NCBI RefSeq assembly: GCF_027943255.1
Contig: NC_072894.1
Coordinates: 130,811,601 to 130,875,600, forward strand
DNA from: Anastrepha obliqua
Lineage: Eukaryota; Arthropoda; Insecta; Diptera; Tephritidae
Reading direction: 5' to 3'
Length of the DNA stretch: 64,000 nucleotides
Shown: positions 55,619 through 64,000 of the stretch, piece after piece
Numbering within the stretch: the first letter of the stretch is position 1
How the letters are laid out: each line of letters begins with the position of its first letter
Translations under genes and position numbers: made by a program
The notes under the pieces: generated by a model
The model's input: only the letters and a program-made list of their open reading frames with translations
The model's database searches: none
Told to the model about the DNA's origin: nothing

Positions 55619-56659
55619 CACAGTTTTGGCCAAAAGTATTAGGCACCCACTTAAATACAAGTAATTTCAAATGTGGCTACCAATGTGACCGTTGTTTTTC
55701 GCAAATGTGTCACTAGAGTATTTAATCTCTGATTACAACAACCCTTGGTGCGTAAAGTTTAAAGAGTTGAATTTTTTTAAATATTTGGACATTTTAAATT
55801 TACTAGTTAATGTGTGAAATATCTTTAGTGCAAAATTATCAAGCGCAATGCCTAAACAAAGTGATATCTCTTATGAGAAAAGAGCGAGAATCCAAGTTTC
55901 AAGTGAGAAAGGGAAGTTTTAGGTGGAGATTGGCAATTTGGTGGGATGTTCGCGGTGTTCAGTTCAATGTGCTATTAAGCGATTTGCGGAGATGAAATGC
56001 TTCCTTAATAAATCAAAAACTGGAAGCAAGTGTCTCACTAGTGAACAAGAAGGCCGCTAGTCCTTCAAGGATCATAAAAAATCCTTTTCTGCCCTTGTAG
56101 CTGCCTTGTCGGAGAAAATTTTAAAAGCCGTTACTGGTCGAGCAGCTACAAGAAAGTTTTTGGAAGCAGATTTAAAAGGATGCGTTCGGAATGTGATCTG
56201 CGATACCCACATTTTACATTAATTTGGATGGAGTTCAATTCCAACTCCATGTTCCACCTCAATTCCATGCTCCTTGTCACAAATCAAGGAGAGTTTAGAG
56301 ACAATAACATTGTTTTGTTGGATTTTGCTGGTCCACCTCTAAGCCTCATAGGTCACATGTGAGCTTTTCAAAACGAAAGATAAAGGAATGTAGCATAACA
56401 TCGCAAAGAACCCTGAAAAATGCTTTAATTCGCGAGTGGAGCGCCATAAGTACAACCAAATGCGCAAAGCTTGAACAAAGCACGCCCAAGAGAATTGCTG
56501 CTGTTATCAAATCAATGGGTGGACCTACTAAATATTAATTTTCTATTCACTAATTCATTTTATTTGTACTGATTTATTAATAAAAGGTCATTACTTCTCT
56601 TTTTAAAACTAAAAATTGGGTAATTAATGGGGTGATCAATACTTTTGCCCAAGGCTGTA
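55619..56659 (+). pseudogene. decayed Tc1-like transposon with both ends
   Basis: The left end CACAGTTTTGGCCAAAAGTA-TT and the right end (minus strand TACAGCCTTGGGCAAAAGTA-TT) form imperfect inverted repeats of about 30 bp, each next to TA. The transposase begins at ATG 55849 with MPKQSDISYEKRARI, a typical Tc1 N-terminus. It continues through NLVGCSRCSVQCAIKRFAEM, LVAALSEKILKAVTGRAATR. It loses the middle, with a short DNNIVLLDFAGPPLSLI remnant of the catalytic region. It ends with TLKNALIREWSAIS and TPKRIAAVIKSMGGPTKY, the canonical Tc1 C-terminus. Several stops and the central deletion make it dead. Confidence 0.85.
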
Positions 56660-56868
56660 TATTTTGCTCCAAAGAGTATGTTAAGTGAAGATGAAGTCTT
56701 TTATATAATAAAAGATGCATAAACAGCTTTTAGAAATCCTATAGAAAGAGTTTGGAAGAAAACCAAATCCGAACTCAAATAGAATTAAAGAAGAAAAAGG
56801 CCACCCAAGGAGATTAGGGGCTATAGTTTAACTATCAAATTTTCTGTTATGTAACTTTTATATAAATA
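56660..56868. other. short spacer between transposons
   Basis: AT-rich sequence between the Tc1 relic and the DD41D element. Nothing recognised. Confidence 0.5.
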
Positions 56869-56893
56869 CAGGGTGGTTGATGAATTTTGCTAC
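56869..56893 (+). repeat. DD41D element terminal inverted repeat (gene 3' side)
   Basis: CAGGGTGGTTGATGAATTTT then GCTAC; pairs with 58167-58191. Confidence 0.88.
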
Positions 56894-56988
56894 ATTAAGA
56901 AACTCAAATAACTTTTTTTTTTAGTGTATGGAATTCATTTATTTTTTTTCAAGTTGAAGGTCATTAAATTTTATTAAATGTAGCTTAA

Positions 56989-58077
56989 CTATAATATAAT
57001 AGTTTTAAAAATAATTGAATTTAAATGCCCCCCATGCTCGTTGACACAAGTGCGGCATCTTAGTAAAAAGTTGTTCATTGCTGCTTTGAGAGTTGCGACA
57101 GGAATAGTCGCAATTGTTGCCCGAATGGATTGTTTTAGTTCATCCAAATTTGTTGGCTTTGTTTTATAAACTTCTTGTTTACATAAACCCCACAAGAAAA
57201 AGTCAGGTGCAGTAAGGTCAGGCGACCTGGGGGGCCAACGAAATTCGGAGTTTCTTGAAATCAGTTTATTGGGAAATTTTCGTCGCAACTCTGTCATAAC
57301 AGTCTGGGCTATGTGAGACGTTGCCCCATCTTGTTGAAACCACACAGAGTTGAAAGGAATTCTCTTTCGGCGTAGTTCTGGATAGAAAAATTCTTTTAGC
57401 ATTTTCAAATAACGGTCTCCAGTAACCGTAACGTTGTGACCATTTTCTTCAAAAAAATAAGGCCCGACAATACAGCGTGAAGAAACCGCACACCACACTG
57501 TCACGCGAAGAGGATGTAATTCCGTCTCGTGGAGTATCTGTGGGTTAGAAGTACTCCATATTCGATAATTTTGTTTGTTCACATTGCCGTTTAAATCGAA
57601 ATGGGCCTCATCAGACATGAAAAGGCAGTTTAACATGTTTTGGTCTTCTTCCACCATTTGCAGGATCTTCTGGCAAAATTCCAAGCGAATCGGCAAGTCT
57701 GCTGCATTCAGTTTGTTAACCATTTGAATTTTGTAGGGAAATAAGTTTAAATCTTTGTGCATTATTGTTTGCAAAGACTGTCGGCTGACACCAAGTTGAG
57801 CAGATAAGCTTCTTGTTGAAACCCTTGGATTGGTTTGTATAGCTGCAGCTACAGCAGCGATCGTTTCCTCCGTCCGAACTGGTGGGTTTCGATGATAAGG
57901 CCTTCTTGCGACTGTTCCTTGCTCAGCAAAATTATTCACCAGTCTCATTATGGTCCATCTGCTCGGGGGATCGCCGCCAAACCTCCGTCTGTACTCTCTC
58001 TGTACCAAAACTACGGACTCCAGTGCATGATAGCGGCGGACTATCCAAATTCTTGTTTGCGTGTCCCAATTATCCAT
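56989..58077 (-). CDS. DD41D transposase, apparently intact (362 aa)
   Basis: This cut-and-paste transposase reads from ATG 58077 to a stop at 56989 without interruption. Residues about 5-60 (TQTRIWIVRRYHALESVVLV, then PPSRWTIMRLVNNF) form the first helix-turn-helix. SLSAQLGVSRQSLQTIMHK (about 91-109) is the second. The catalytic residues are D156 (CLFMSDEAHFDL), D250 (VWFQQDGATSH) and D292 (SPDLTAPDFFLWG). Forty-one residues separate the last two, giving DD41D, the signature of the rosa branch known from Ceratitis. The length (362 aa) and start fit the family. The start lies about 114 bp inside the terminal repeat. It is the only transposon protein in the window with both ends and no lesion, which suggests recent insertion or activity. 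Confidence 0.95.
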   Translation of the reverse strand: MDNWDTQTRIWIVRRYHALESVVLVQREYRRRFGGDPPSRWTIMRLVNNFAEQGTVARRPYHRNPPVRTEETIAAVAAAIQTNPRVSTRSLSAQLGVSRQSLQTIMHKDLNLFPYKIQMVNKLNAADLPIRLEFCQKILQMVEEDQNMLNCLFMSDEAHFDLNGNVNKQNYRIWSTSNPQILHETELHPLRVTVWCAVSSRCIVGPYFFEENGHNVTVTGDRYLKMLKEFFYPELRRKRIPFNSVWFQQDGATSHIAQTVMTELRRKFPNKLISRNSEFRWPPRSPDLTAPDFFLWGLCKQEVYKTKPTNLDELKQSIRATIATIPVATLKAAMNNFLLRCRTCVNEHGGHLNSIIFKTIIL

Positions 58078-58166
58078 TTTAATAAATTTTAAAGATCAAT
58101 CTGCAAATTAAAACAAAAATGGAACAGACAACTTAAAAAGAAAAAAAGTTATTCAATTTTTTTTTG

Positions 58167-58191
58167 GTAGCGGCTTTCATCAGCCACCCTG
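58167..58191 (-). repeat. DD41D element terminal inverted repeat (gene 5' side)
   Basis: Minus-strand reading CAGGGTGGCTGATGAAAGCC then GCTAC; pairs with 56869-56893. Confidence 0.88.
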
Positions 58192-58192
58192 T

Positions 58193-58200
58193 ATTATAAC
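58193..58200. repeat. hAT 8-bp target-site duplication, left
   Basis: ATTATAAC, matching ATTATAAT at 62104-62111 in seven of eight positions. Its first base is the second base of the TA flanking the DD41D element. Confidence 0.85.
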
Positions 58201-58221
58201 TAGAGCTGTGATAGTCATGCA
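58201..58221 (+). repeat. hAT left terminal inverted repeat
   Basis: Starts TAGAGCTGTGATAGTCATGC and is identical over 21 bp to the reverse complement of 62083-62103. Confidence 0.97.
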
Positions 58222-58469
58222 AAATAAAAGGCCAAAATATGCATGCAAAAATGTATGAAAAACTCTGAAATATGCACGAAAAAATGCAAAAAAAGACAAA
58301 ATATGCACGAAAATATGTATGAAAACATGCAAAAAAACCCAAAATAATATTCGAAAATCTCTCCAAAAATACCGAAAATGCAAAAAAGGTAGTTTTTTCT
58401 CTTGGGCTAGTAAATATTTTTATTTTAGTTAGCCAGATACTTATAGTAATTCATTGTTGCAAGTCAAAA

Positions 58470-59640
58470 CAAGATGTTGTTTCAGACTATCGAACGAGAA
58501 ACACCGCCGTTTTTCAGTTAAAATTGACTTGTAGGTTGAGAAGGAACGTTCTACATCCACCGATATAGCAACAGCAAATTAAAAAAAAATGTTATTTCAC
58601 ATGGTGTCAGTGCTGTTATTATTCATTTAAATCACTAGCTCGTGAATCTCCATTCAAAATATCATTAATTTCAAGCAAAGAACAATATCCAAAATTCCGA
58701 GATAACACTTCTTCGAACTTCTTCAAAAAACGGCCGTCGGTCATTGTGCCTAAGATAGAATGGACTTTTTCATACAGCTCTATACACTTTTTCAATTCAA
58801 GTCCTTTTGATTCTAATATTTTGATCTTGTTTGCGATGAACATGAAGTTAGCTTATATGAATGCCAAATCTTGTCGAATATTGGACGCTCTAAACGCTTT
58901 TTTTGCATTTCGAATACATTTCGAATTTGCATCATTCAAATAATCAAATCCGAGTTTAGAGCGTCAACTTTGTCAGCGTAGTAATCACATGCTTGTAGCC
59001 AAGCTCCCCATCTAGTGACAATTGGTTCGAGTGGCAGTGGAATGTTCGGATTTCCTTGCTTAAACAGCTGTCGTCGAGCTGCTGACTGTGAAGAAATTTA
59101 ATGGTTTTTCAATATAAGAATTTGAACTGTACATAAAAATAGCAAAACGTACTTTGACTAATGTAGCCTTTACTTTTGATATCAACAAATTTACTTAATG
59201 GAACTCTGAACGAATAAATTCTACCAATCGATGCAATACAAGGGCAAAACATGTAACGTGTAGCATTTTTGGGAATAAAACTTGAAGAGACTTCATTGCC
59301 GAAATCATATACGTATGCTGCAGCATCGGTAGTAACGAGCATAACATTTTCATACTGAATTCCTTCAATACAAAAGAAACGCAAAGAAAAAATTCAAAAT
59401 TGAGTCGTTTTTCGAGTGTTTAGGTAAAGATTTACCTTTAGGCCATAAAAGAAACAATGGTTCAGTAAAAAATGTTGCGATCGTGTTGGCGTTGCATTTG
59501 TCAAATTCTTTAACGTTCAATAAATAATGCGCGCTCATTTTCATTATCCAATATGCCAAAAACAAAATTCGCAATTGATCTTTTTTCAGTATCCGTTGTT
59601 TCATCTAGAGTAACCCAAATATGTTTTCCATCAACTTTTA
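58470..59640 (-). pseudogene. hAT transposase, 3' portion (catalytic core and dimerisation domain)
   Basis: Continuing from the upstream part on the minus strand, this reads VIEKLRLKVDGKHIWVTLDE then TTD (first catalytic Asp region, 59600-59630), ANTIATFFTEPLFLLWPKG, NVMLVTTDAAAYVYDFGNE (second Asp, about 59321-59340), PIVTRWGAWLQACDYYADKV and FEEVLSRNFGYCSLLEINDI. It ends with SVDVERSFSTYKSILTEKRR then CFSFDSLKQHLVLTCNNELL (about 58458-58575). This last stretch is the hAT dimerisation domain with the catalytic Glu of VERSFS. The motif order matches the CGG-binding-protein-like hAT group. Frameshifts and stops separate these blocks, so it is dead. Confidence 0.88.
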
Positions 59641-59655
59641 AACGCAATTTTTCAA

Positions 59656-59687
<32 letters not shown>

Positions 59688-61255
59688 TAAAAAACTTTAT
59701 TTTGTATTCTGTCTATAGTTACAACTCTTAGAAGACATTTTACAAATATTTGGTTACATTTAAGAGTGGCTTTGATTTTAGTATTAAAGGAATATTTCCA
59801 GTGAAATATCCTTTCTAATAAATAAATTCAATATTGAATAGATGGCTCTTGGACGAGCTGAATTGGTGTTTTTCTTTTCAACCTTAAAAAGACACATGAT
59901 GGTGACATGAGGGTAGAGGCCAGTTCATTTGGGTGCGATTGAAGTCGATTTCGGTATTTACTGGTTACATTTTGTATTTCCTCTTTTATTGAAGGGATGT
60001 CTAAGTCCCGATGAATTTGGGCATTTGTCACGTACCACAGAGCGTTGACTAGGGTGCGTAGAGTCTTGGACTGGAAACGCTGCAGGATTTCCAAGTTTGA
60101 ATTTGACGCAGTACCCCACAGTTGGATTTCGTAAGTCCAGACTGGTTTTATCACAGATTTGTAGAGGATAAGTTTGTTGTCCATTGAGAGGGTGGATTTG
60201 CGGTTTAGCAGCCAGTACATATTACGAAATATTAAACCTAGAGCTTTCCTTTTTGTAAAGATATGCGTTTTCCACGTAAGCCGTTTATCCAAATGAATGC
60301 CTAGATATTTAGCACTATCACATTGAGGAATTGGAATACGGTTTAAGTTGATTTGTGAGTAGGTGGTTCTTTTTGTGGGAAAGGTTACGTGTTGAGATTT
60401 ATGTTCGTTTACTTTCAACCGCCAGCTCCGGAGCCATTTGGAGATTTTATTTATGCTTATTTGGAGCATATAAGAGGCTTCTACGGGATCCACTGCTGTC
60501 GCCATAATAGCGGTGTCATCGGCAAAAGTGCCAGTTAGTACACCTTTTGTGGTTGGCAGATCGTGTGTAAAAATTAATTACAGGATTGGACCTAATATAC
60601 TGCCTTGTGGGACCCCTGCTTTAATTTGTTGGAAATTGGAAATTTCATTTTCGTAATTTACGTAGAACATTCGTTGGTTTAGATATAATTTAAGGAGCAA
60701 ATAGGCATTTAGTGGTAATTTCGTTTTTATTTTACAGAGTATGCCTTGGTGCCACACTCGGTCGAAGGCTTGTGATATGTCCAGAAAAACTGCTGAACAG
60801 ATTTGTTTTCGGTCGAGCGCTGTATGGATTTTTTCGACAAGTCTATGGACTTGCTCAATTGTGGAATGCTCATTCCTGAAACCAAACTGATGTTTTGGAA
60901 TTATTTGTTTGCGTTCGATAAAAACCATTAAACGTTTAAGGAAGATCTTTTCAAAAACTTTGGACAGTATTGGTAGAAGACTAATAGGGCGATAGGATTT
61001 CAATTCATCGCCTGGTTTTCCCGTCTTGAGTGCCGTTTTAATTTCTGCTACTTTCCATTGAGCTGGGAAAATGTTTCTGGTTAAGCACCCATTAAACAAA
61101 TGGGTAATGAAATTATAGGGTTCAGGAGGTAGTTTCTTCAGAATTTCGGCCGTGATGCGATCATATCCTGGTGCCTTGTGATCTTTTAGCTTTTTAATAG
61201 TGCTAACTATTTCACTTTTGGTGAACTTCTTCATCGGTAGCTCCATTTGGTATGG
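59641..61255 (-). pseudogene. Jockey-type LINE inserted in hAT, poly(A) tail
   Basis: On the minus strand the LINE enters at about codon NEPYQMELPMKKFTKSEIVS and shows LKDHKAPGYDRITAEILKKL, SYRPISLLPILSKVFEKIFL, HQFGFRNEHSTIEQVHRLVE, AVFLDISQAFDRVWHQGILC, IKAGVPQGSILGPIL and GTFADDTAIMATAV. FADD, the catalytic box, lies at about 60514-60525. The thumb (KYLGIHLDKRLTWKTHI, KLILYKSVIKPVWTYEIQLW) and a C-terminus ending at 59828 follow. The frame is continuous from 61411 to 59828 except for one TAA (60578-60580). The tail is poly(A) (T-runs 59660-59688). It lacks the endonuclease, so it was 5'-truncated at insertion. The left boundary is set by where hAT similarity ends, and no target duplication was recognised. 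Confidence 0.88.
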
Positions 61256-61760
61256 TTCGTTTACATACAAATGTGGCACATAATTACGACGAAGTGTACT
61301 TTGATCTGGAACTGATTGTGAAGTGTATGTTTCTATGAATTGTACTACACTCGGATGATTCGCTTTATTTAATGGATTGTTGGCTTCGATTAAAGTTTTA
61401 CATAAATCCATATTGAATTCCGAAAGATTTGTTTCTGTTGATAATTTAATATTAACAATTGGCTCATTTCACGTTCAGAATTCTGTTTTTTCTTTCTTGA
61501 GCATCCTTGTGTTTCACTGAATCAATGTGCTGTTTGACTTGAAATATGTTTTTCGCAGAAAAAAACAATTGCAATGTGAACAAAATAAAACTGATTTGTC
61601 CGACCGAAAAACAGTGGGAAATTGGTTTTTCATACGCACAATAAATTCACCCGGCCTTTCTATTCTATCTTTTGTCATCTGAACCCAATTTTTAATCAAC
61701 CGATTACTTACTGCGTTTACTGTGCATTTCATACTAACACAAGTGACGCATAGCACTTAT
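61255..61760 (-). pseudogene. hAT transposase, 5' portion (BED-type zinc finger)
   Basis: From about 61756 on the minus strand: VRMKNQFPTVFRSDKSVLFC followed by SHCNCFF. After a frameshift near 61520, VKQHIDSVKHKDAQERK supplies the two His, so C-x2-C...H-x4-H forms a BED-type DNA-binding finger. Next, in another frame, is NLSEFNMDLCKTLIEANNPL, then VPDQSTLRRNYVPHLY, the IPL...IPDESTLRKNY motif of CGBP1-like hAT proteins. The LINE then interrupts. The first 50-odd residues of the 277-codon frame beginning at 61411 are thus hAT, and the rest is LINE. Confidence 0.85.
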
Positions 61761-62082
61761 CGTTGTATTCTGTCTCACAAATCATGGTAACCAATAATTG
61801 CGCCAAACTGATTTCGTGGAAATTTTCGAGTCACATTTTTATAAACAAATTTGTGGCCTCATTGGAGAAAGTAAATAAAAAAATTTGAAACAGATGGGCG
61901 CATAAAATGTTATAGATCTGTTCTTTAAACGAAAGTTTAGCTGCGAATTGTTTTTGCTTATATTTTGGTTAGAGGAATGATTTAAATTTCTTAAAATGAT
62001 TCAAAAAATATGCAAACATGCATTTTAAATCGAAATATGCCTTTAAGGACGAAACACACAAAATATGCATGTAACATGCATC

Positions 62083-62103
62083 TGCATGACTATCACAGCT
62101 CTA
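62083..62103 (-). repeat. hAT right terminal inverted repeat
   Basis: The reverse complement is identical over 21 bp to 58201-58221. Confidence 0.97.
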
Positions 62104-62111
62104 ATTATAAT
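62104..62111. repeat. hAT 8-bp target-site duplication, right
   Basis: ATTATAAT, one mismatch from the left copy. Confidence 0.85.
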
Positions 62112-64000
62112 TATCTTTTAATATAAGAGTTAGCTGCTGAAAAAAAACCTGAGATAAGCTATACCAAGGCATCAAATTTCACAATGATGAGGCTAAAGCA
62201 GCCAATTAACACATATTTTTTTGTAGGAAACCATCTAGGCATAGAGAGTTGCCGAGAAAGTCGTCCTAGATACTTAAGGATATTATTATTTAGGACGAAA
62301 TTCAAGTACTCCCTGTTATTCTAGGCGGCCAGCATCTAATTTAATCGAATCTGCTTCTGCTGCATCGCTCATACGCCCAGGTGTACTTAACATTACTGCT
62401 TCACTTTCTGCGCCAATCTGATGCCAAAAACCCTTCGATGCATGCAGTACAGAAATATTATCCTTACTAAAAATGTTGTGATTTTATTTGTGAATCTACA
62501 ATATTTAGGATTTACTTTTTATATCTCAAGATGGACAGCTCCAAGCAACAACCGTGGGTGAGCTGCTGTGCTGATACGTGTGTGTAAGTGTGCAAGTTTG
62601 AAGTGGAGGAAACACACGAAACAAAAGCAAAAAAAAAGTAAAATGAAATTGTGCAACGAAAGTATTCTCGCCCCTGATTTATTTTTGCTTTGCATAGCAG
62701 AATTTTATTTTCATACACCTATAAGCTATTGTGCACATGTACTTGTTTTTGTATGTTTACACGCATATGTGTATGTGTATGAATGCACGTGTCTGCATAT
62801 ACAATTCGCACACACTCACTGCTTCTGCTTGCATTTTAAGTATACACTGTGTGCTATTAAAATTCGCATACATCGCAACATTAACAGCAAGGAACAGCAA
62901 GAATAGGACAGGAAAGAACAAAAAAAAAAAAACAAATAAAACAAAAAAAAACATTTGCAAGCTTAGCGTTATATCTTATTCGCCAGCTGTATTACCACCA
63001 ACTGTGCCCCAACTTACACAAATACCGTCTCTTGTACGAGCATGTTGATGTTATGTTGTGTATAATTTTTGCATATATCACCCGCAGTTGCGCTCGCAAG
63101 CTCCCCCATCGCCTTCATCTACACTTAACCTGTGCGCCTCCGATTCTTTGACTTTACATTTGCTTTACGTTCATGAATTTATTTTATTTTTATTTCTTTA
63201 TGCTTCCCCCTGCATGGATTTTCCGGCAGCAAGTGGAAATGTTTCTGATTTTGCTTGCTTTTAATTTTTGATACGCTTTGGTCGGTTGCAATTTCTTTTT
63301 GAATTTTTATATGCTTTTTTGTTGTTTTATATTTATGGCGGTACTTTTGTTATGCTGCAGTTGCAAGTGTTGTCGTTGTCAGCGCTTGTCAGCTGTGCCA
63401 AAAGACAGCAAATATAAATGTATTCATGAAGTTACACACACATACATACATGGAAATGCGAGTGTGTGCACATAAGGATGCGTCTAAGTATGCGATTATC
63501 TTCACGGGTATATTCACACTGATAAGTGTTGGCTCATGGAAAATATTAACATTGGGGAAAATATAACTGCGAGCTTTTGGTAAAACGACTTATTCGACCT
63601 CAGCGATTTTTGTTTTCATAAAACGTAGCAAATGTTGAAATTTCATTAAAAAAGTAAATGTTCTGCCGAATTTTAATTATGTATGAAATTTTATTGCTAC
63701 AGCTGGGAATGATTATGAATTTAGGTAGCACAAAATAATACAGAAATGTAGAGTTTTGGAGTGAGATATTGGTAAGTCGAGCGAGGTTTTTTTTATTGAA
63801 AACCAATTTTTGTAATTTTTCAAAAAATAACGAAAACGGTTGCTTCACTCAATAACTATTTAATTTTTTTTGAGCAAAACGTTTTTTTTTAGCTACAAAT
63901 TTACTTGTCCATGCATTAGTAGGCGACATATAACAATTACAATTATGGTATTAAAAAAATTATTGCATGTATCGGGTGTTTTTTTAGCTGCATGAGAACT
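62112..64000. other. unassigned DNA with simple repeats
   Basis: No gene or transposon is recognised. A-runs occur at 62915-62955. ATGT/CATA-rich DNA lies at 62750-62800 and 63435-63455. Open frames on both strands look like chance translation of low-complexity DNA. Confidence 0.55.

Larger units (their letters stand above)
56869..58191 (-). mobile_element. complete DD41D (rosa-type) Tc1/mariner transposon
   Basis: The element is 1,323 bp and flanked by TA (56867-56868 and 58192-58193). It has about 25-bp imperfect inverted repeats: the left reads CAGGGTGGTTGATGAA-TTTTGCTAC, the right on the minus strand CAGGGTGGCTGATGAA-AGCCGCTAC. It contains a single intronless transposase gene with no stop or frameshift. 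All the parts an autonomous element needs are visible. Confidence 0.93.
58201..62103 (-). mobile_element. hAT transposon (3.9 kb) with nested LINE
   Basis: The ends are perfect 21-bp inverted repeats (first 20 bases TAGAGCTGTGATAGTCATGC) with an 8-bp target duplication, the hallmark of hAT elements. Just inside both ends are repeated ATATGCA/CATGCA motifs (58237-58330 and 62010-62085), as in hAT subterminal transposase-binding repeats. The transposase lies on the minus strand and is split by a LINE (about 59641-61255). Without the LINE the element would be about 2.3 kb. Confidence 0.95.

Overview
The window looks like intergenic, intronic or repeat-rich DNA of a higher dipteran, most likely a tephritid fruit fly. 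I infer this from the AT-rich background, the many CATA/TATG and CA microsatellites, a tRNA-derived SINE of a type I remember from tephritid genomes, and a DD41D transposase (the 'rosa' type first described from Ceratitis). Species cannot be fixed by reading alone. I found no convincing host protein-coding gene, rRNA, canonical tRNA or CRISPR array. Almost everything recognisable is a transposable element or a relic of one.

1-20.7 kb holds scattered insertions in AT-rich DNA: a mariner relic (1-862), SINE copy 1 (2.8 kb), a small CAGGGTG-ended relic (5.0-5.6 kb), a DD34D mariner whose 3' end is replaced by SINE copy 2 (5.7-7.1 kb), a 5'-truncated RTE-like LINE with an 18-bp target duplication (9.3-9.86 kb), two LOA-like RNase H/zinc fragments (10.1-11.0 and 13.7-14.0 kb), a second RTE-like fragment (17.86-18.55 kb) and another decayed mariner (19.9-20.7 kb).

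20.7-44.9 kb contains a Transib transposase (RAG1-like family) of 677 codons interrupted by a single nonsense codon (21.63-23.66 kb), three more LOA-like fragments (26.4, 28.5 and 37.4 kb), a mariner with both ends intact but a dead gene (29.19-30.45 kb), a roughly 230-240-bp diverged tandem repeat (37.9-38.7 kb, with an outlier at 39.3 kb) and a 721-bp TTAA-flanked inverted-repeat element (42.6-43.3 kb).

44.9-62.1 kb is a dense, partly nested transposon cluster. A Jockey LINE with a 14-16-bp target duplication sits inside RTE sequence (45.8-47.35 kb). R1-clade, DD37D and mariner relics follow (49.3-51 kb). Next come a long LOA-like pol 3' end (52.0-53.7 kb), SINE copy 3, an RTE tail, a decayed Tc1 with both ends, an apparently intact DD41D transposon (56.87-58.19 kb) and, directly abutting it, a 3.9-kb hAT element with perfect 21-bp inverted repeats. 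A poly(A) Jockey-type LINE has inserted into that hAT. The last 1.9 kb is unassigned.

The elements do not form a cooperative system; they are a stratified record of insertions. The most notable are the intact DD41D element, the near-intact Transib gene with its D-D-E residues preserved, the nested hAT/LINE composite, the three-copy SINE and the TTAA element.
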